64,000 bases of DNA from Bipolaris cookei (taxonomy: Eukaryota; Ascomycota; Dothideomycetes; Pleosporales; Pleosporaceae): NCBI GenBank assembly GCA_002286855.1, contig NRSV01000018.1, forward strand, positions 1,619 to 65,618. Reading direction: 5' to 3'. The position numbers and the translations under genes are program-made. Below are positions 9,970-22,855 of the stretch, piece by piece; the first letter of the stretch is position 1, and the number at the start of each line of letters is the position of its first letter. The notes below the pieces were generated by a model. It saw only the letters and a list, made by a program, of their open reading frames with translations. It was not told where the DNA came from and did not search any database.

Positions 9970-12900
9970 ATGAAGACTTTCGTTGGCTTCTCGTGGCTGT
10001 CGGCTTTGTATTCGTTGGCGGCGATACCAAATGGATCTGGCGTTGCTGCTCAGAACAATACGCCTAGCACATGGCCGCTTCACGACAACGGCCTGAATGA
10101 CGTTGTGCAATGGGACCACTATTCCTTCAAGGTGAATGGAAAGCGTCTTTTCGTTTTCTCCGGAGAGATTCACTACTGGCGTATCCCTGTCTATGAGGTT
10201 TGGGAAGATTTGCTGGAGAAGATCAAGGCAGCTGGTAAGTATCGCAACTCACACAAGACGCATTCAAGTCAGAGCTGATGTTTTTCAGGCTTCACAGCTT
10301 TCGCTTTCTACGGCAACTGGGCCTACCACAGCGCAAACAACCAGACCTTGGACTTTGAGAGCGGCGCGCATGACTTCACCAAGCTCTTTGAAATTGCTGA
10401 GCGCGTTGGCCTCTATGTCATTACCAGGCCTGGTCCGTACGTCAATGCTGAGGCTAATGCCGGAGGCTTTCCATTATGGCTCACCACAGGAGCCTATGGA
10501 AAGCTACGCAACGACGACCCAAGGTATATCAAGGCATTAGAACCATACTTTTCCAAGTTCTCCAAGCTCACATCAGAGCATCTCGTTACCAAAGGTGGAA
10601 ATGCGTTGGTTTACCAGATCGAGAACGAGTATGGCGAGCAGTGGCAAAACAGAGACAAGAAAATTCCAAACCCAAGCGCTGCAAATTATATGCAGGCACT
10701 GGAGGACATGTCACGAGCCCACGGCATCGATGTTCCCCTTATTCACAACGATCCTAATATGAATACCAGAAGCTGGAGCAAGGACTACGCGCCTGGTGCT
10801 GTCGGAAATGTTGATGTTGCTGGTCTCGACAGCTACCCGTCTTGCTGGTCTTGTAACCTTGACGAGTGCGCGGGTACTAACGGAGAGTGTGTATTGTACA
10901 TTTGGGATGTTCATATATTGCTTGCTGACACTTTTTTCTAGATACATAGCATACCAGACCATCAACTACTACGACCATTTCAAAGAGGTGTCTCCAACCC
11001 AGCCAAGCTTCTTCCCAGAGTTCCAAGGTGGCTCATACAACCCCTGGGGTGGGCCGGAAGGCGGCTGTCCCGGCGACATTGGCGCTGATTTTGCCAATCT
11101 ATTCTATCGGAATCTGATCTCCCAGCGGGTCACGGCTATTTCCCTCTACATGATGTTTGGAGGAACAAACTGGGGTGCCCTTGCAGCTCCAGTCACAGCT
11201 ACATCCTACGACTACAGCAGCCCTATCAGCGAGAATCGTGAGATTGGTGCCAAATTTTACGAGACCAAGAACTTGGCCTTGTTCACTCGTGTTGCGGATG
11301 ACCTGACAGTCATCGATCGTCTGGGGAATTCTACCTCGTACAGCACAAACTCGGCAGTTGAGGCTAGCGAGCTCCGCAATCCTCTTACCAATGGCGCGTT
11401 CTATGTTACCATCCATGCTGTATCTTCTTCAGCAACGAGGGAATCATTCAAACTTCACGTCAGCACGTCGGTTGGTAACCTCACCATCCCTCAACATGGC
11501 GGTTCTATCGTTCTCAATGGCCATCAGTCGAAGGTTATTGTCACCGACTTCGCAATGGGCAACAGTATTGTTACCTACTCCACTGCAGAAGTCCTTACGT
11601 ATGCTCTCATTGATTCCAAGCCAGTCGTAGTGCTATCGACTGGCGTTGGCGAGTCTGTTGAGTTCCAAGTCAAGGGCGCTGCAAAAGGCTCAGTTGTTAA
11701 CAATGGTGCAAGTTCAAACGCCACCTTCTATGCCGAAGCCCAGGGTATTACGGCCAATATTCAGACTGTGTCTGGTATGAGTGTATACCAGTTTGACAAT
11801 GGCGTGAAGGTTATTGTTGCTGATAAGCCTACCGCTTACTTGTTCTGGGCTCCTAATCTATCAAACGACCCCTTTGCGCCTGTTGACCAATCTGGTTAGT
11901 ACAATCGTTGATACTTTGAGTTTCGACGCTTGGAAACTAATATTTGCGTAGTATTGGTACAAGGACCATATCTCGTACGCCATGTAGCCCTCGATGATGA
12001 TGTCCTCGCCCTAAAGGGAGACATTATGAATAGTACTGACATTGAAGTCTTTGCTTGTACCAGCGCTAAAACTCTCTCCTGGAACGGAAAGAAGCTATCT
12101 ACCTCTCAAACATCATACGGTAGTTTGAAGGCGCATGTTACCGCCTTCAACAGTACTATTCAGCTGCCTTCTCTGGAAGACTGGAAAGTCAATGAAGGTC
12201 TCCCAGAAAAGGAGCCTGACTACAATGACAGCGGTGCTGCATGGGTTCTTGCAGACCACCTCACCACCCCCAACCCTACGAAACCAGACACGCTTCCAGT
12301 TCTTTACGTCGATGAATACGGCTTCCACAACAGCTTCCACCTCTTCCGCGGCTACTTTGATGGCTCAGCCACTGGTGTCCAACTCTCTGTCCAAGGCGGT
12401 CTCGCATTCGGCTGGAGCGCATGGCTCAATGGAGAACACATTGGCTCCTGGCTCGGCAACACCACACTGGGTAGAGGCAACGCAACGCTCTCTTTCGCCA
12501 ACGCAACCGTCCATTCCAACGGCACAAACGTCCTCCTCATCGCCCAAGACAACACCGGTCACGACCTACGCGGCGGCGCCACCGACCCCCGCGGCATCCT
12601 CCACGCCTCCCTCTCCGGCCCTGCAAACTTCACCACCTGGAAAATCGCCGGAGAAGCCGGCGGCGAATCCACCGTCCTCGACCCCATCCGCGGTCCCCTA
12701 GCCGAAGGCGGCCTTGTCGCCGAACGCCTAGGCTGGCACCTCCCCGGGTTCGATGATGCAGACTGGGCCTCTGCCTCCCCCTCGACCGGCTTCCCAGGCG
12801 CAGATATAAAATTCTACCGCAACACCTTTTCCCTTGATGTCCCCGCCGATATTGATGCTTCGTTTGCATTCATACTAAACGCGCCGGCTGCAAAGACGAT

Positions 12901-13168
12901 TCGTGTTCAGCTTTTCGCTAATGGGTATCAGTATGCGCGGTTTAACCCGTTTGTGGGGAATGAAGTCAAGTTTCCTGTTCCGCCCGGTATTCTGAACTAT
13001 GGTGGGGAGAATGTGCTAGGGTTAAGTGTTTGGGCGCAGGAGGAGGAGGGTGCGAAGGTGGATGTGAGGATGGTGCAGGAGTTTGCGGTTGAGAGTAGTT
13101 GGAGGTCGAGGTTTGATGGGGAGTATTTGAGACCTGGGTGGTCGGAGGAGAGGTTGGAGTATGCTTAG
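9970..13168 (+). CDS. lacA: Secreted beta-galactosidase, GH35
   Basis: Four exons: 9970-10234, 10289-10886, 10942-11894 and 11952-13168 (introns 54, 55 and 57 bp), 1010 residues, the usual length of fungal LacA-type enzymes. It hydrolyses terminal beta-galactosyl residues of galactosides and plant wall side chains. An N-terminal hydrophobic signal (MKTFVGFSWLSALYSLAAIP) points to secretion. The catalytic domain carries the acid/base Glu in YQIENEYG (Glu202) and the nucleophile Glu in FFPEFQGGSYNPWGG (Glu314). Later parts match the beta-galactosidase jelly-roll domains of the family. Several Asn-X-Ser/Thr sites fit a glycosylated secreted protein. The second intron donor is placed at gtgtgtat because only that choice gives GEYIAYQ. 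Carbon-source regulation is typical of the family but no site was verified. Confidence 0.93.
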
Positions 13169-13573
13169 GTAGATATGGATGTGTGCGTAGCATGAATGAG
13201 CAATTATAAATGTCATGATATGTTTACTTATATTTGCCTTGAATCCGGGATGAAGATATATAGTCATTAATTTGCTGGGTGCAGTTGCTTACGAAGCTCC
13301 ATTCTTGTACCAAGGGAGACCTACATGACCGTTTCTAGATTCATGTTATCCAACATCATTAGTTTCATACTAGGACCGTTACAAAAAAGAAGAGTATTTC
13401 TTGAATTCAATTTTTCCCTTTTCGAACTGCCAATTCGCTCAAACATGAACAGATATCTATCAAATGCTGAAACAGGCATTGGACCCCTAGCACAAGAATC
13501 CTAATGCCAAAAAAGGGGAGGGATAGCCCATTTGGTTCTAATAACCAGCAATCAAGCATATCCGCAACGCAGC
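13169..13573. other. Convergent 3' region between lacA and SKT5
   Basis: Short intergenic region between two converging stop codons; expected to hold both 3' untranslated regions. No gene recognised. Confidence 0.5.
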
Positions 13574-16500
13574 CTACATAACCACACAATTTTCCTCCTG
13601 CTGCTTCTGATTCGTCCTACTCAACCTTTCCCTATTCTTCTGCGCCTTGCTTCCACCCCGCTTGAGCTCTTCGAGTCGTTCCTGGGCCTTGGGGAATTTG
13701 TATGCTAAAACGAGTAGAAGTCAGTCTTTGAAAACTCCTCAATGAAACAGAAGCGATAGTGGGAACAAGAAACTTACCAGCAGCCCTTCCATACCACCTC
13801 TTCGCCTCCTCCAGACTCCTCGAGCAACCAATTCCGACTTCAGTAAAGTAGCCCATGGCGAACAAGGCCTTTGGCAGCGGAGGCTCCGCACACGCTGCTT
13901 TGCGCGCCCAAAGATAGGCTTCCGTGTCGCTTTGCTCGAGGATGCCAGGTGTACCGGTAAGATACCAGCCGGACAAGGCGAGTTCACTCTGGTGTTCTTC
14001 TTGAGCCGCGGCTTTTGTGTACCACGCAATACTTGTACGAGCGTCAATTTGGCATCCCAAAAGACCGTATTCGTATGCTTGTCCGAGGCGGAATTGAGAA
14101 AACTTGTAGCCGAGATCTGCGGCTTGGTGGAAGAGTTGCAGCGCATATGCTTCGTCGCGGGCTACGCGTTCGTTGCCGGTTTGTGCTTCGTAGATGAGAG
14201 CTAGCTCGTGGAGAGCATGAGGATTGTCTCGGTCTGCATGTTTGGCAGCCCGCTTGAGCATGTTGATGGCCTCGCCAAAATTCTTTTGCTGGCCCAAATG
14301 TCCCTTGAGAAAAATCATGCCCATCTTGTACATTGCAGGCGTGTCACCCAGTGCTGCTGCACGCTGGTACCACTGCACTGCTTTAACCAGATCCCTCTTT
14401 GTTCCTCCGCCTTCTTCGTGGCCCATCTCACAGCAAACGGCTGTTCGGTACGCACTCGCAGCATGTCCGGCCTTTGCAGCGGATTGGTATAGAGTAAATG
14501 CTTCTTTCGTGTCCACCTGTAAACCAAGGGTTCCCTGGCCGTAGCAGTCGGCAAGATAGAACATGGCATCGGGAGACCCGATGCTGACCAGCTTCTTCAC
14601 TATCTTGTAGCCCTCCTGCATAAACTTTTCGCGATTCTTGTTCTTTGTCCGGTTATCAGCCGTGCCTCCTTCATCAGCGAGCACACTAGACGCTTCAACA
14701 AGCTTCCTTGCTAGCTTAAGGCCTGTAGCGATGTCTGAAGACTCAGACTTCTTCCAGACATTACGCAATCTGTTCAGTTCGTCATGCGTTACTGGGTGTG
14801 GGGCTGCATTTTGCGCGCTGTTTCGCTTTGCGGTTGAGTGCTGACTATCGTAACTTGGGCGTCCTGGCTCGCTGTTATACTGACGAATAGGCGGTGGTCT
14901 TGATTGCTGAGGCATCGACGACTGGGGTTGTTGTTGCTGTGGTGGTCCTTGTTGCATTAACCCTGGCCGTACAGGCACTGGATGCGCTGGTAATGCGTCT
15001 GGGTTCAACGGCGGCTGAGTGGTACCGGGCCTTCTGCCTAACGGATCGTTGAGGTGGCGTCCGGTTGCGGGTGCAGCTGTTCCTGGTCGAGGTATGGCAT
15101 TACCGGCTGCTGGTGATGATGTGAAGTTCCTTGTGTTCGGTGGCGGCTCTGAATAGGTCGACTCGTCTGAATAGAGTCTTTGAACTCCCGGTGGATTGCA
15201 TCCGTATCGGGGGTCAAAGTTTTGCGGTTGTCCCTGCATAGGGCCATGATTAGGCGGCCCTCGTGGCATGCCGTCCGTTGTCATCCCCCTAGGTGGCGGC
15301 CCCCGACCTCGGGCTCCGTTTGGTAGACCAGTCAGACCTGCAAACCCGGTGTTTGCCCTTGGCAGGCCCGGCATAGGAGGAGCATCTGCAGCCATCTGGT
15401 GCATACCGTTGGCGTATTGTTTGTTGAGTTGTGGCTGCGATCGGCTTCGCAATAACTGGCCCTGGGCGTTACCGTTAAGTCCAGCCCTTGGGTTTGCGGG
15501 AGTGGTCGGTGGAGCATAAGCTTGTGTTCCGTTTGCAGGAGCCAAATGACCATCAATCGAATCACCTCGGCGATGCTTGTTGTTTGTCTCGGGTATAGCA
15601 TCAAAATCGGGCATGTCGATTGCAGTTCCCATGCTCTTACGGTCGCCCGAACCATAGTAATCATCATAAAAGTTATCTGGGTCTGAGGGGTCATCATTTT
15701 GCGCTTGTTGTTGCTGTTGTGGCTGTTGCGATGGCATCTGCGGCATTGGAGGTCTTTGTCCTTGCTGCATCAAAGGCCCATTTGGTCTGGTTCCACCAGC
15801 AGTGGTTGGCCTAGGTGGAGCATAGGTCGGCGATGCAGGGCCATTATAGGCAGGCATGGCTCCAGGCTCAGCATACTCTTGTTGGCCGTTGTACCCGCCA
15901 GCTCCATAACCATTTTGCGCGTTATGAGGCATGGTCATAGAACGCTGTGTGTTTGAACCGAAAGTTCGTCTGGAGGGAGACATCGGTCTCCTGTTAGTAT
16001 CAACGTTCATCTGTGGCAGTCGCTGGCCTGGTGGCATCTGATTTCGAGGCTGTCGTTGACCTTGGTCCTCAAAGTGCCCTGAGTCTTGCCGAGGATTAGG
16101 TCCTGTTCTCTGTGGCATAGGCTGTCCTCGCCCTGGCGGACCTCTGGGCCCCGCGTTCCCTCTATTGTCATTGATGTTCATTTGCGCCATGCTCTGATCG
16201 ATTGTAGGGTTTGCGCCTTGCTGCTTCTGGTTTTTTGGAGGAAATGTTGGAAATGGGTTATCTTGGGGTAGTTTCTTTGGCGCTGGAGGATTTAGTAAGG
16301 ACCGGTCGAGGCCTGTGTATAACAATTAGCATCTTGCTTGACGATGACCTGACGATAGTCATCAAGGGCGCAAAGACAGCGCAACGTACCCGGTGGTCTG
16401 AGCCCACCTCGACCTGGCTGTTGATTTGGTGGGGGTCCATTTCCTCTTCCCACTGGTCGGTTACGAGGATCTTGTCGCTGCTGAAGCGGTGGTCTTCGAC

Positions 16501-16864
16501 CCTGATTCTGTGGGGGCGGTTGTTGGTAATATGGATCATTGTATGTCTCATCCTGGTAATATTTGTCTTGCGGGGGCGGCCGACGGTCTTGGTTTGGCGG
16601 AGCCTGTCTCGAATATCCGTTCATATCTTGATAGCCACCATGTTGTTGCGCATTCCCCCATCCGCCTTGATCGTAGTGACCACTGTCCCATTGCTCATTG
16701 CTACCCTGGTCATAGCCATAATCATAGTACTGCTGGTCATATTGCTGGCCATGGTGATTATCGTAGCCCTGTTGTTGGCGTTGCCTTTGCTGTGGCCTTC
16801 CTTGGTCATAGTGTTGTTGTTGTGGCTGTTGCGGATAGTTGCCATAATGCTGCTGGTATGCCAT
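13574..16864 (-). CDS. SKT5: Chitin synthase regulator SKT5/CHS4, SEL1 repeats, CAAX
   Basis: Three exons on the minus strand: 16864-16390, 16312-13778 and 13704-13574 (introns 77 and 73 bp), 1046 residues. The N-terminal two thirds is low-complexity, rich in Gln, Pro, Gly, Asn and Tyr. About residues 740-1000 are SEL1-like repeats (for example AMFYLADCYGQGTLGLQVD and ALYQ/AVQWYQRAAALGD type units), as in yeast Skt5/Chs4, which activates chitin synthase III and tethers it at the plasma membrane. The small last exon is needed: after joining, the protein ends in CVVM, a CAAX prenylation signal known in this family. Without the last splice the frame runs into an unrelated tail, which supports the model. 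Plasma membrane location through farnesylation is inferred. Confidence 0.9.
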
Positions 16865-18024
16865 TCCTACGGTGTTGCGAGGGGTAGCGTGAACGCGACC
16901 CTTCGTATTTTAGGGACTTGGTGAAGAAAGTAGCAACGACGTGCAAAGGGTGGGGATGCAGAAGTTAAGTGAGCCTGTGCATGCGCGCGTTCAAGGACCG
17001 GACCTGGCTCGGCGTGTTTGTCGCGTACGTAGGCTGCTAGCGGGCGTGGGGAATAGGGTGGTAATGCTGGTCCTTGCAAGGATGGGTTGAAATTAAAGAA
17101 GGGTCGTACAGGCGCAAGAAACGGGCAAGTCACAAGGGCGGCAGAAGGTCAAGAGAAGAATAAAGGGTGTTGACAGGTAGAAGTTGTGCGACTACAACCC
17201 ACTGGGAATCGACGCTTATTGGGGGTTTGCGGCTATGGCTGCGGTCGCGCTCCTCAAACACGGGGGTGAGATCCAATGGCTTGACTCTGGCGTTTCAACC
17301 CAAGATGGCCGTCTATCCATTGAGCGCCGAAGCAACCTTGCATTGACGAAATAAAGAAGAAAGTGTGACATTGCCAGCATCCGGGGGCGCCCTGAAACGC
17401 CGCATTAAGCGACTGGGGGGTCGGAGGGGGCAAGCGAATGAAGACCGTTAATTAGCAGCTCCGCCAATTGATTAAATGAGCTTTCATCATTATAACGACA
17501 ACGTTATAATTGTTCGTCATCAGCCGAGATGAGGGAAAGGCAGGACACGATTGGTTTCAGCGGCGGGCGGTGAGAAGAGGAGGGTCAGCGGGGGAAGACA
17601 GTGTCTGTACGAACCGAGTTGCAGAGCGGGAGAAGATCGTACACAGGTTATGCAACTTGAGAGACTCCGACCAATTGGCACCACCGAAGCCCTGCCGATC
17701 GCAGCCTGGGGGTGCTCGGGAACACCGTTCGCCGCACCCAACGCTGGCCCCCCGCCCACCAGCCACCATTCATCAGCCACCATCCATCTTTCGCCAGCCA
17801 TCACTCGTCAGCCCCAGTGGCAGTGCGGCCCAGGTTTGCAAGGGCAAAGATACACGTGACAGCAGGCGTGGCGCATCCCACTAGCCTCTTTGCACCGTGG
17901 CGCCGCCATGGAATGTTGACTTCACCACTTTGGCTGCAGGCTGTGCACGTCTCCACCGTTAGCCACCACACACCGAACCATCCTTGCCTGTCGAGCATCG
18001 AGTGAGCTTGCAAAAGAGATAACC
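16865..18024. other. Divergent promoter region, SKT5 and CBP4
   Basis: About 1.16 kb between two divergently transcribed genes, so it must supply both promoters and 5' leaders. Open frames on both strands near 17510-17880 look like chance in GC-rich sequence. No RNA gene or clear regulatory site recognised. Confidence 0.45.
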
Positions 18025-18539
18025 ATGCCGTCCGCCCGAACGTACATCAAGGCCTTCTCAGCGTATGTTACATGCTTCGTTGCTACCCACAAGCAAGATA
18101 CTAACTTTTCCAAAGAGGTGCAGTCCTCTGCGTAGGCGGGCCAGCGCTTGTCTGGTATGTTACACCCACAGAGGAAGAAATCTTCAAGGTATACCCGCTC
18201 TGCCACGTGCATACGCCTAGCAGCTTGCTTACATCATGTGCAGAGATACAACCCAGAACTTCAAAAGAAGGCTCTGGCAGGACGAGAGCAAAGACAGAAG
18301 GAATTCGATGCATTCGTCGGCCAGTTGAAAGAGGCTGCCAGGTCGGATAAGCCTAGTACGTCTTCGCCCGCTAACACACAATCCTGACCAGCCCACTGAC
18401 CAAACTAGTATGGACTGCACAAAAGGAAATGGATGCAAGGAGGTCAGAGGCGGAGCAGAAAGCCCGCAGAGACGAGCGTGACGCCTATGCTGCTGAAAGC
18501 AGGAGAAGACAGGCAGAGATCAGAGCGAGTGCAGAATGA
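18025..18539 (+). CDS. CBP4: CBP4, cytochrome bc1 assembly factor
   Basis: A small gene split into four exons: 18025-18062, 18116-18188, 18244-18355 and 18409-18539 (introns 53, 55 and 52-53 bp), 117 residues. The joined protein contains GAVLCVGGPALVWYVTPTEE, then EIFKRYNPELQKKAL and SDKPIWTAQKEM, then a highly charged coiled-coil C-terminus. This is the layout of Cbp4: one membrane segment (about residues 12-28) followed by an acidic/basic helix facing the intermembrane space. Cbp4 works with Cbp3 and Cbp6 in cytochrome b maturation for respiratory complex III. All four splice joins keep the frame and restore conserved residues. It is easily missed because no single exon is long. Confidence 0.88.
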
Positions 18540-18849
18540 GCGAGCAAGCCCTTCTGATGTGATTCCCTTCTTTGCCATTTGTATTTTTACATGTACCACG
18601 ATCTAAAGCCGCCTATGAAATCCGGGCTCATATTATTCATCCACAAAATTGGCAGCAAATCAAGTACAATACGATTGAGTGGAGTGCCATACAGCCTTTG
18701 TCCCCCAAGTTGCCAAGAACTACCTCCGATTTCCTCGCTTTGGTGTCGCGCCCATGTGATCTGGCGTAAGGCCCGCGCAAAACCCTGGACGCGCATCACA
18801 ACCCCAACTTAGTTTATCTGCCCCGCCCCAACAGTTGAAGCAGTACCCA
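18540..18849. other. Intergenic, CBP4 to RAD1
   Basis: 310 bp holding the CBP4 3' region and the RAD1 promoter. Nothing else seen. Confidence 0.5.
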
Positions 18850-21747
18850 ATGCCCGGCGATGCGCAAGCCCCCGTGAAGCTCTCGTTGCCTCTCGTATGT
18901 CTTCACTTCAATGTGCGGCACCTTGTACTGATGACATCATAGGAGTTTCAGCAAGACATCTTCAATGAGCTACGCGGGGAAGATGAGCTCGTCCTTCTGG
19001 CCCGCGGCCTCGGCCTTTTGCGCATAGTCACAAATCTCCTGCACTCGTACGATGCCGCCGGTAACAACCTCATCCTGCTCGTCGGAGCTGACGACCACGA
19101 GAATGTGTGGATCGGTGAGGCGCTGGCAGAGCACGCGGCAGTCAGTAATGCGCCCAAATGCCGTGGCCTGAGCCTGGTCAATACCGATCTGATGAGCGTT
19201 GGGACACGCGAGAAGATGTACGCACAAGGCGGCATATTCAGCATTACGTCACGTATTCTGATTGTGGATTTCTTGTCCGGCCTGCTTAATCCAGAGACGG
19301 TGACTGGTGTCGTAGTTCTACATGCTGAACGAGTCATGGCCACGTCCCTGGAAGCTTTTATCTTGAGGATATACCGGCAAAAGAACAAGGTTGGCTTCCT
19401 GAAGGCCTTCTCGGATACACCAGAGCCCTTCACCACGGGATTCGCCCCGCTCACTAACATGATGAAAAATCTATTCTTGACAAAACCAGCGCTATATCCA
19501 AGATTCCATGTTGCCGTCGCGAATTCACTCGAAGGGCGTAAGAAGGCCGAAGTAATTGAATTGGAGGTGCCCATGACGGAAGCAATGCAGGACATACAGA
19601 ACGCTGTCTTGGCATGTGTGGAAGCCAGCATCAGCGAGCTCAAGAAGGCCAACCCGGGGTTAGAAGTCGAAGACTGGACAGTAGACAGCGCACTACACAA
19701 GAACTTTGACCAGATTATTCGACGGCAGTTGGATCCTGTTTGGCATCGGACTACGTTCAAGACGCGACAGGTTGTTCGTGACTTGTCCCTCTTGCGGACC
19801 ATTTTACATGCGCTCCTCACCTACGATGCTGTGAATTTCAACAAGTATCTCGACACCGTCTTGGCGGCCTCCCAGCCACCACCAGGTTCAACAAAGCAGA
19901 ACCAGTCTCCCTGGCTGTTTCTAGATGCCGCTGATACCATTTTCACCACGGCTAAGCGGAGAGTGTACACGGGCAAGGTATCTAACGCCGAACTAGCTAA
20001 CACCTCAAATGCGGTACCCGAGTCACTGGAACCTGTCTTGGAAGAGTTTCCCAAATGGATGCAGCTAGCTGAAATTTTGCAAGAGATTGAGCAAGATACA
20101 TATTTAAACCCCACACCGCAGGATTCGTCAAATGGGTCAATTCTCATCATGTGCGGCGACCAGGGCACAGCCGCGCAGTTACGGGAATATCTACAGACTA
20201 TGTATGTCAAACCAGAGGGTTCTGCCGATGAAGATGAAGGCGAATATGAGCCATCAGCAAAGTTCATGATGCGACGCAAGCTGCGCAACTACCTGGCCTG
20301 GAAACGCGACTTTGGCAAAGTCAGTGCTGCTCTATTCTCGGAGAACCAAAAAGCTATCAACAGCAACACAGACAAGAATACTCAAAGTGGCGCACGTCCA
20401 ACTTCCGGCAAGCCTCCGCCTAACAAGCGACGTCGCGTCAGAGGAGGAGGCAACGCAGCGGCTGGTCCTTCAAGAGGTGACACAGGCGCAGTCCGTACAG
20501 CTGGAGATCGTGACGCGCACATTGCCAGTCTCATGGCCGAACTTGAGCCTACCGAAGTGGAAGCAGCGCAAAAACCGGGAGAAGTAGGTCTTGACCCTTT
20601 GGATAACATGGAAAGTTATTACGAACTTTTCGATATGAACTCGTTGATCATCATACACCCCTACTCCGGAGACCTAGACGAGCATGTTCTTGATGAAACG
20701 AAACCGAGATATGTTATCATGTACGAGCCAGACGCGGCCTTCATCCGGCGCATCGAAGTGTACCGGTCTTCCCACACGGACAGGACCGTAAAGGTATTCT
20801 TCATGTACTATGGGGGCAGCGTAGAAGAGCAACGCTACTTGTCGGCTGTCCGACGCGAAAAAGATGCCTTTACGCGGCTCATTAAAGAGCGTGCAAACAT
20901 GGCCTTTACCCAGAACCTATCTGCCAATCTTGCGCCCGAGGAATCCTTTTTGCGCACAATCAACACAAGGATAGCAGGAGGAGGCCGGCTCGCCGCCACC
21001 GCCGAACCCCCTCGCGTAGTCGTCGATGTGCGAGAATTCCGCTCGTCACTCCCTTCGCTCCTTCATGGCCGGTCCATGGTAATCGTCCCCTGCATGCTCA
21101 CAGTCGGCGACTACGTCCTCACCCCCCAAATCTGCGTGGAGCGCAAATCCATCCGCGACCTAATCGCATCATTCACCAACGGCCGGCTCTTCAACCAAGT
21201 AGAATCAATGACAGAACACTACAAACACCCCATGCTCCTCATCGAATTCGACCAAAATAAATCCTTCACTCTCGAACCCTTTACCGATTTCTCCGCCCCC
21301 GCCGCCTCAAATACCAATTCTGCCTTCTCATCAGCAACAACCCCGGATCTCCAGTCCAAACTCGTAATGCTCACCCTCGCCTTCCCCCGCCTCCGCATCA
21401 TCTGGTCCTCGTCCCCTTACCAAACCGCCGAAATCTTCGCAGAACTAAAGAAACAGCAAGATGAACCGGATCCCCTTCGCGCCGTGCAGTTGGGCCTCGA
21501 TCCTCATCTTAGCGGCGATGAGATGCGCAGTTTTAACCAGACGAGTCAGGATATGCTGAGGGCATTGCCGGGGATTAATGAGAATGCGGTTACGGCGCTT
21601 ATGCTTAAGAGCGAGAATATACTTGAGGTGGCGAATATGAGTGAGCGCGAGATTTGTTGGCTGGTGGGTACGGATGTGGGGAGGAGAGCGCATCGGTTTT
21701 TGAATCGGAGTGTGTATGAGGATGTGCAGTTGCAGGTGTTTAGTTAG
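18850..21747 (+). CDS. RAD1: RAD1/XPF DNA repair endonuclease catalytic subunit
   Basis: Two exons, 18850-18894 and 18943-21747 (48-bp intron), 949 residues. The start MPGDAQAPVKLSLPLEFQQD is given by the first short exon. The N-terminal two thirds is the inactive SF2 helicase-like region of XPF/Rad1/Rad16/Mus-38. The ERCC4 nuclease domain carries the GDY motif (TVGDYVLTPQ) and the catalytic ERKxxxD signature in CVERKSIRDLIASF (Glu748 to Asp754). A tandem helix-hairpin-helix near the C-terminus (LRALPGINENAVTALM, WLVGTDVGRRAHRFL) mediates pairing with Rad10/ERCC1. The complex cuts the 5' side in nucleotide excision repair and trims flaps in single-strand annealing. A low-complexity basic stretch (about residue 490-510) may hold a nuclear localisation signal. 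No defects seen. Confidence 0.93.
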
Positions 21748-22084
21748 TTTCGGACATGGATGGGTTTGGGTGCATGTTGAGTTGATTTTTGGCCAATCGT
21801 CATTCTTTCAACGTAGATAATTTCAGTCGCAGAACAAGGAAAACATGTCAAATATGAAGAAGAAACTTGAAGAACTGAATAGTTCCTCCGTCGCTGCAAT
21901 CGATTTGATTAGAATAACCACATACTCTCTCTCTCTTTCTTCATCTCTCTCATCCGCCCGCTCGCAAGAAGCAGCATTTGAGCAGCCCAACCCTCGCTAC
22001 CGCAAAAACGCCAGAAGCCGCGGAAAGCGCAAAGCAAAGAGTCGAGACAGCATGGCGGACCTCTTCTCTCCTTTTCTCTCCCCT
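21748..22084. other. Convergent 3' region, RAD1 and eIF1A
   Basis: 337 bp between converging stops, with a CT-rich simple repeat near 21927-21955. No gene recognised. Confidence 0.45.
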
Positions 22085-22855
22085 TTAGATATCATCAATA
22101 TCAATCTCCTTCTTGCCACCGCCCTCGGCCTCATCCGAGTCACTATCATCACGGTCCTCGTCGAATTCGAAACCGATGCCCTCGTCGCCCTGGTCACCGT
22201 AGGTATCTGTCTCGTTGATCTTTGCGTTCTCGGGGAGTTCGCCATAGGCTTTTAATGAACGGGCTTCGTCGGCTACGAGCACAGATATTCATCAGCCAAA
22301 ACACCCTTCATCACCACTTCGCGTTTTCCACAATGTCCGAGTAAGTGAGCCAGTCGAAACATACCAGAGTACTTCATAATAACATCGCCCTTTTCATCCT
22401 GGTAGTCGCGCAGTGAGAGCAAGATGATGTCGCCCTGGTTGATCCAGACCTTCTTCCTCAGCTTGCCGCGGATATGGGCGAGGCGGCGGGCGCCGTCGAA
22501 GCACTGGGCTTCCAGGCGGCCGTTTCCAAGCATCTTTACTACTTGGGCGTACTCTTGGCCCTCCTCCTTGAAGACGAGTTCGCGCTTTTCATTGTCGTTT
22601 TCGTTCTTTCCCCTGCGTCGGTTTTTACCTCCCTATGGTTCGATGTGGTTAGCATGTGGTTTGGCGCTGTTTGGGCGTCTTGCTGGAGAATGTATGGAAA
22701 GGTATGTGCGCTTTGCACTTCGCCATAGGGTGAGGTGAGGCGCTGCTTGGGGGTGAGGCCAGGCAGCGTCATGGACGTTGTGTGCGCATGTAGTGGGGAG
22801 CCTTGCCCCTCCAAAGGAGCAACGGCGAGCATACCTTTCCCTTGTTCTTCGGCAT
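22085..22855 (-). CDS. TIF11: Translation initiation factor eIF1A
   Basis: Three exons on the minus strand: 22855-22835, 22632-22365 and 22272-22085 (introns 202 and 92 bp), 158 residues, the usual length. The protein begins MPKNKGKGGKNRRRGKNEND (basic tail), continues into the S1/OB-fold (ELVFKEEGQEYAQVVKMLGN, RLAHIRGKLRKKVWINQGD) and ends with an acidic tail (GKKEIDIDDI). eIF1A binds the 40S A-site and governs scanning and start-codon choice. The very short first exon and its 202-bp intron, the longest in this window, are typical of a highly expressed translation gene. Both joins restore conserved sequence. Confidence 0.94.
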
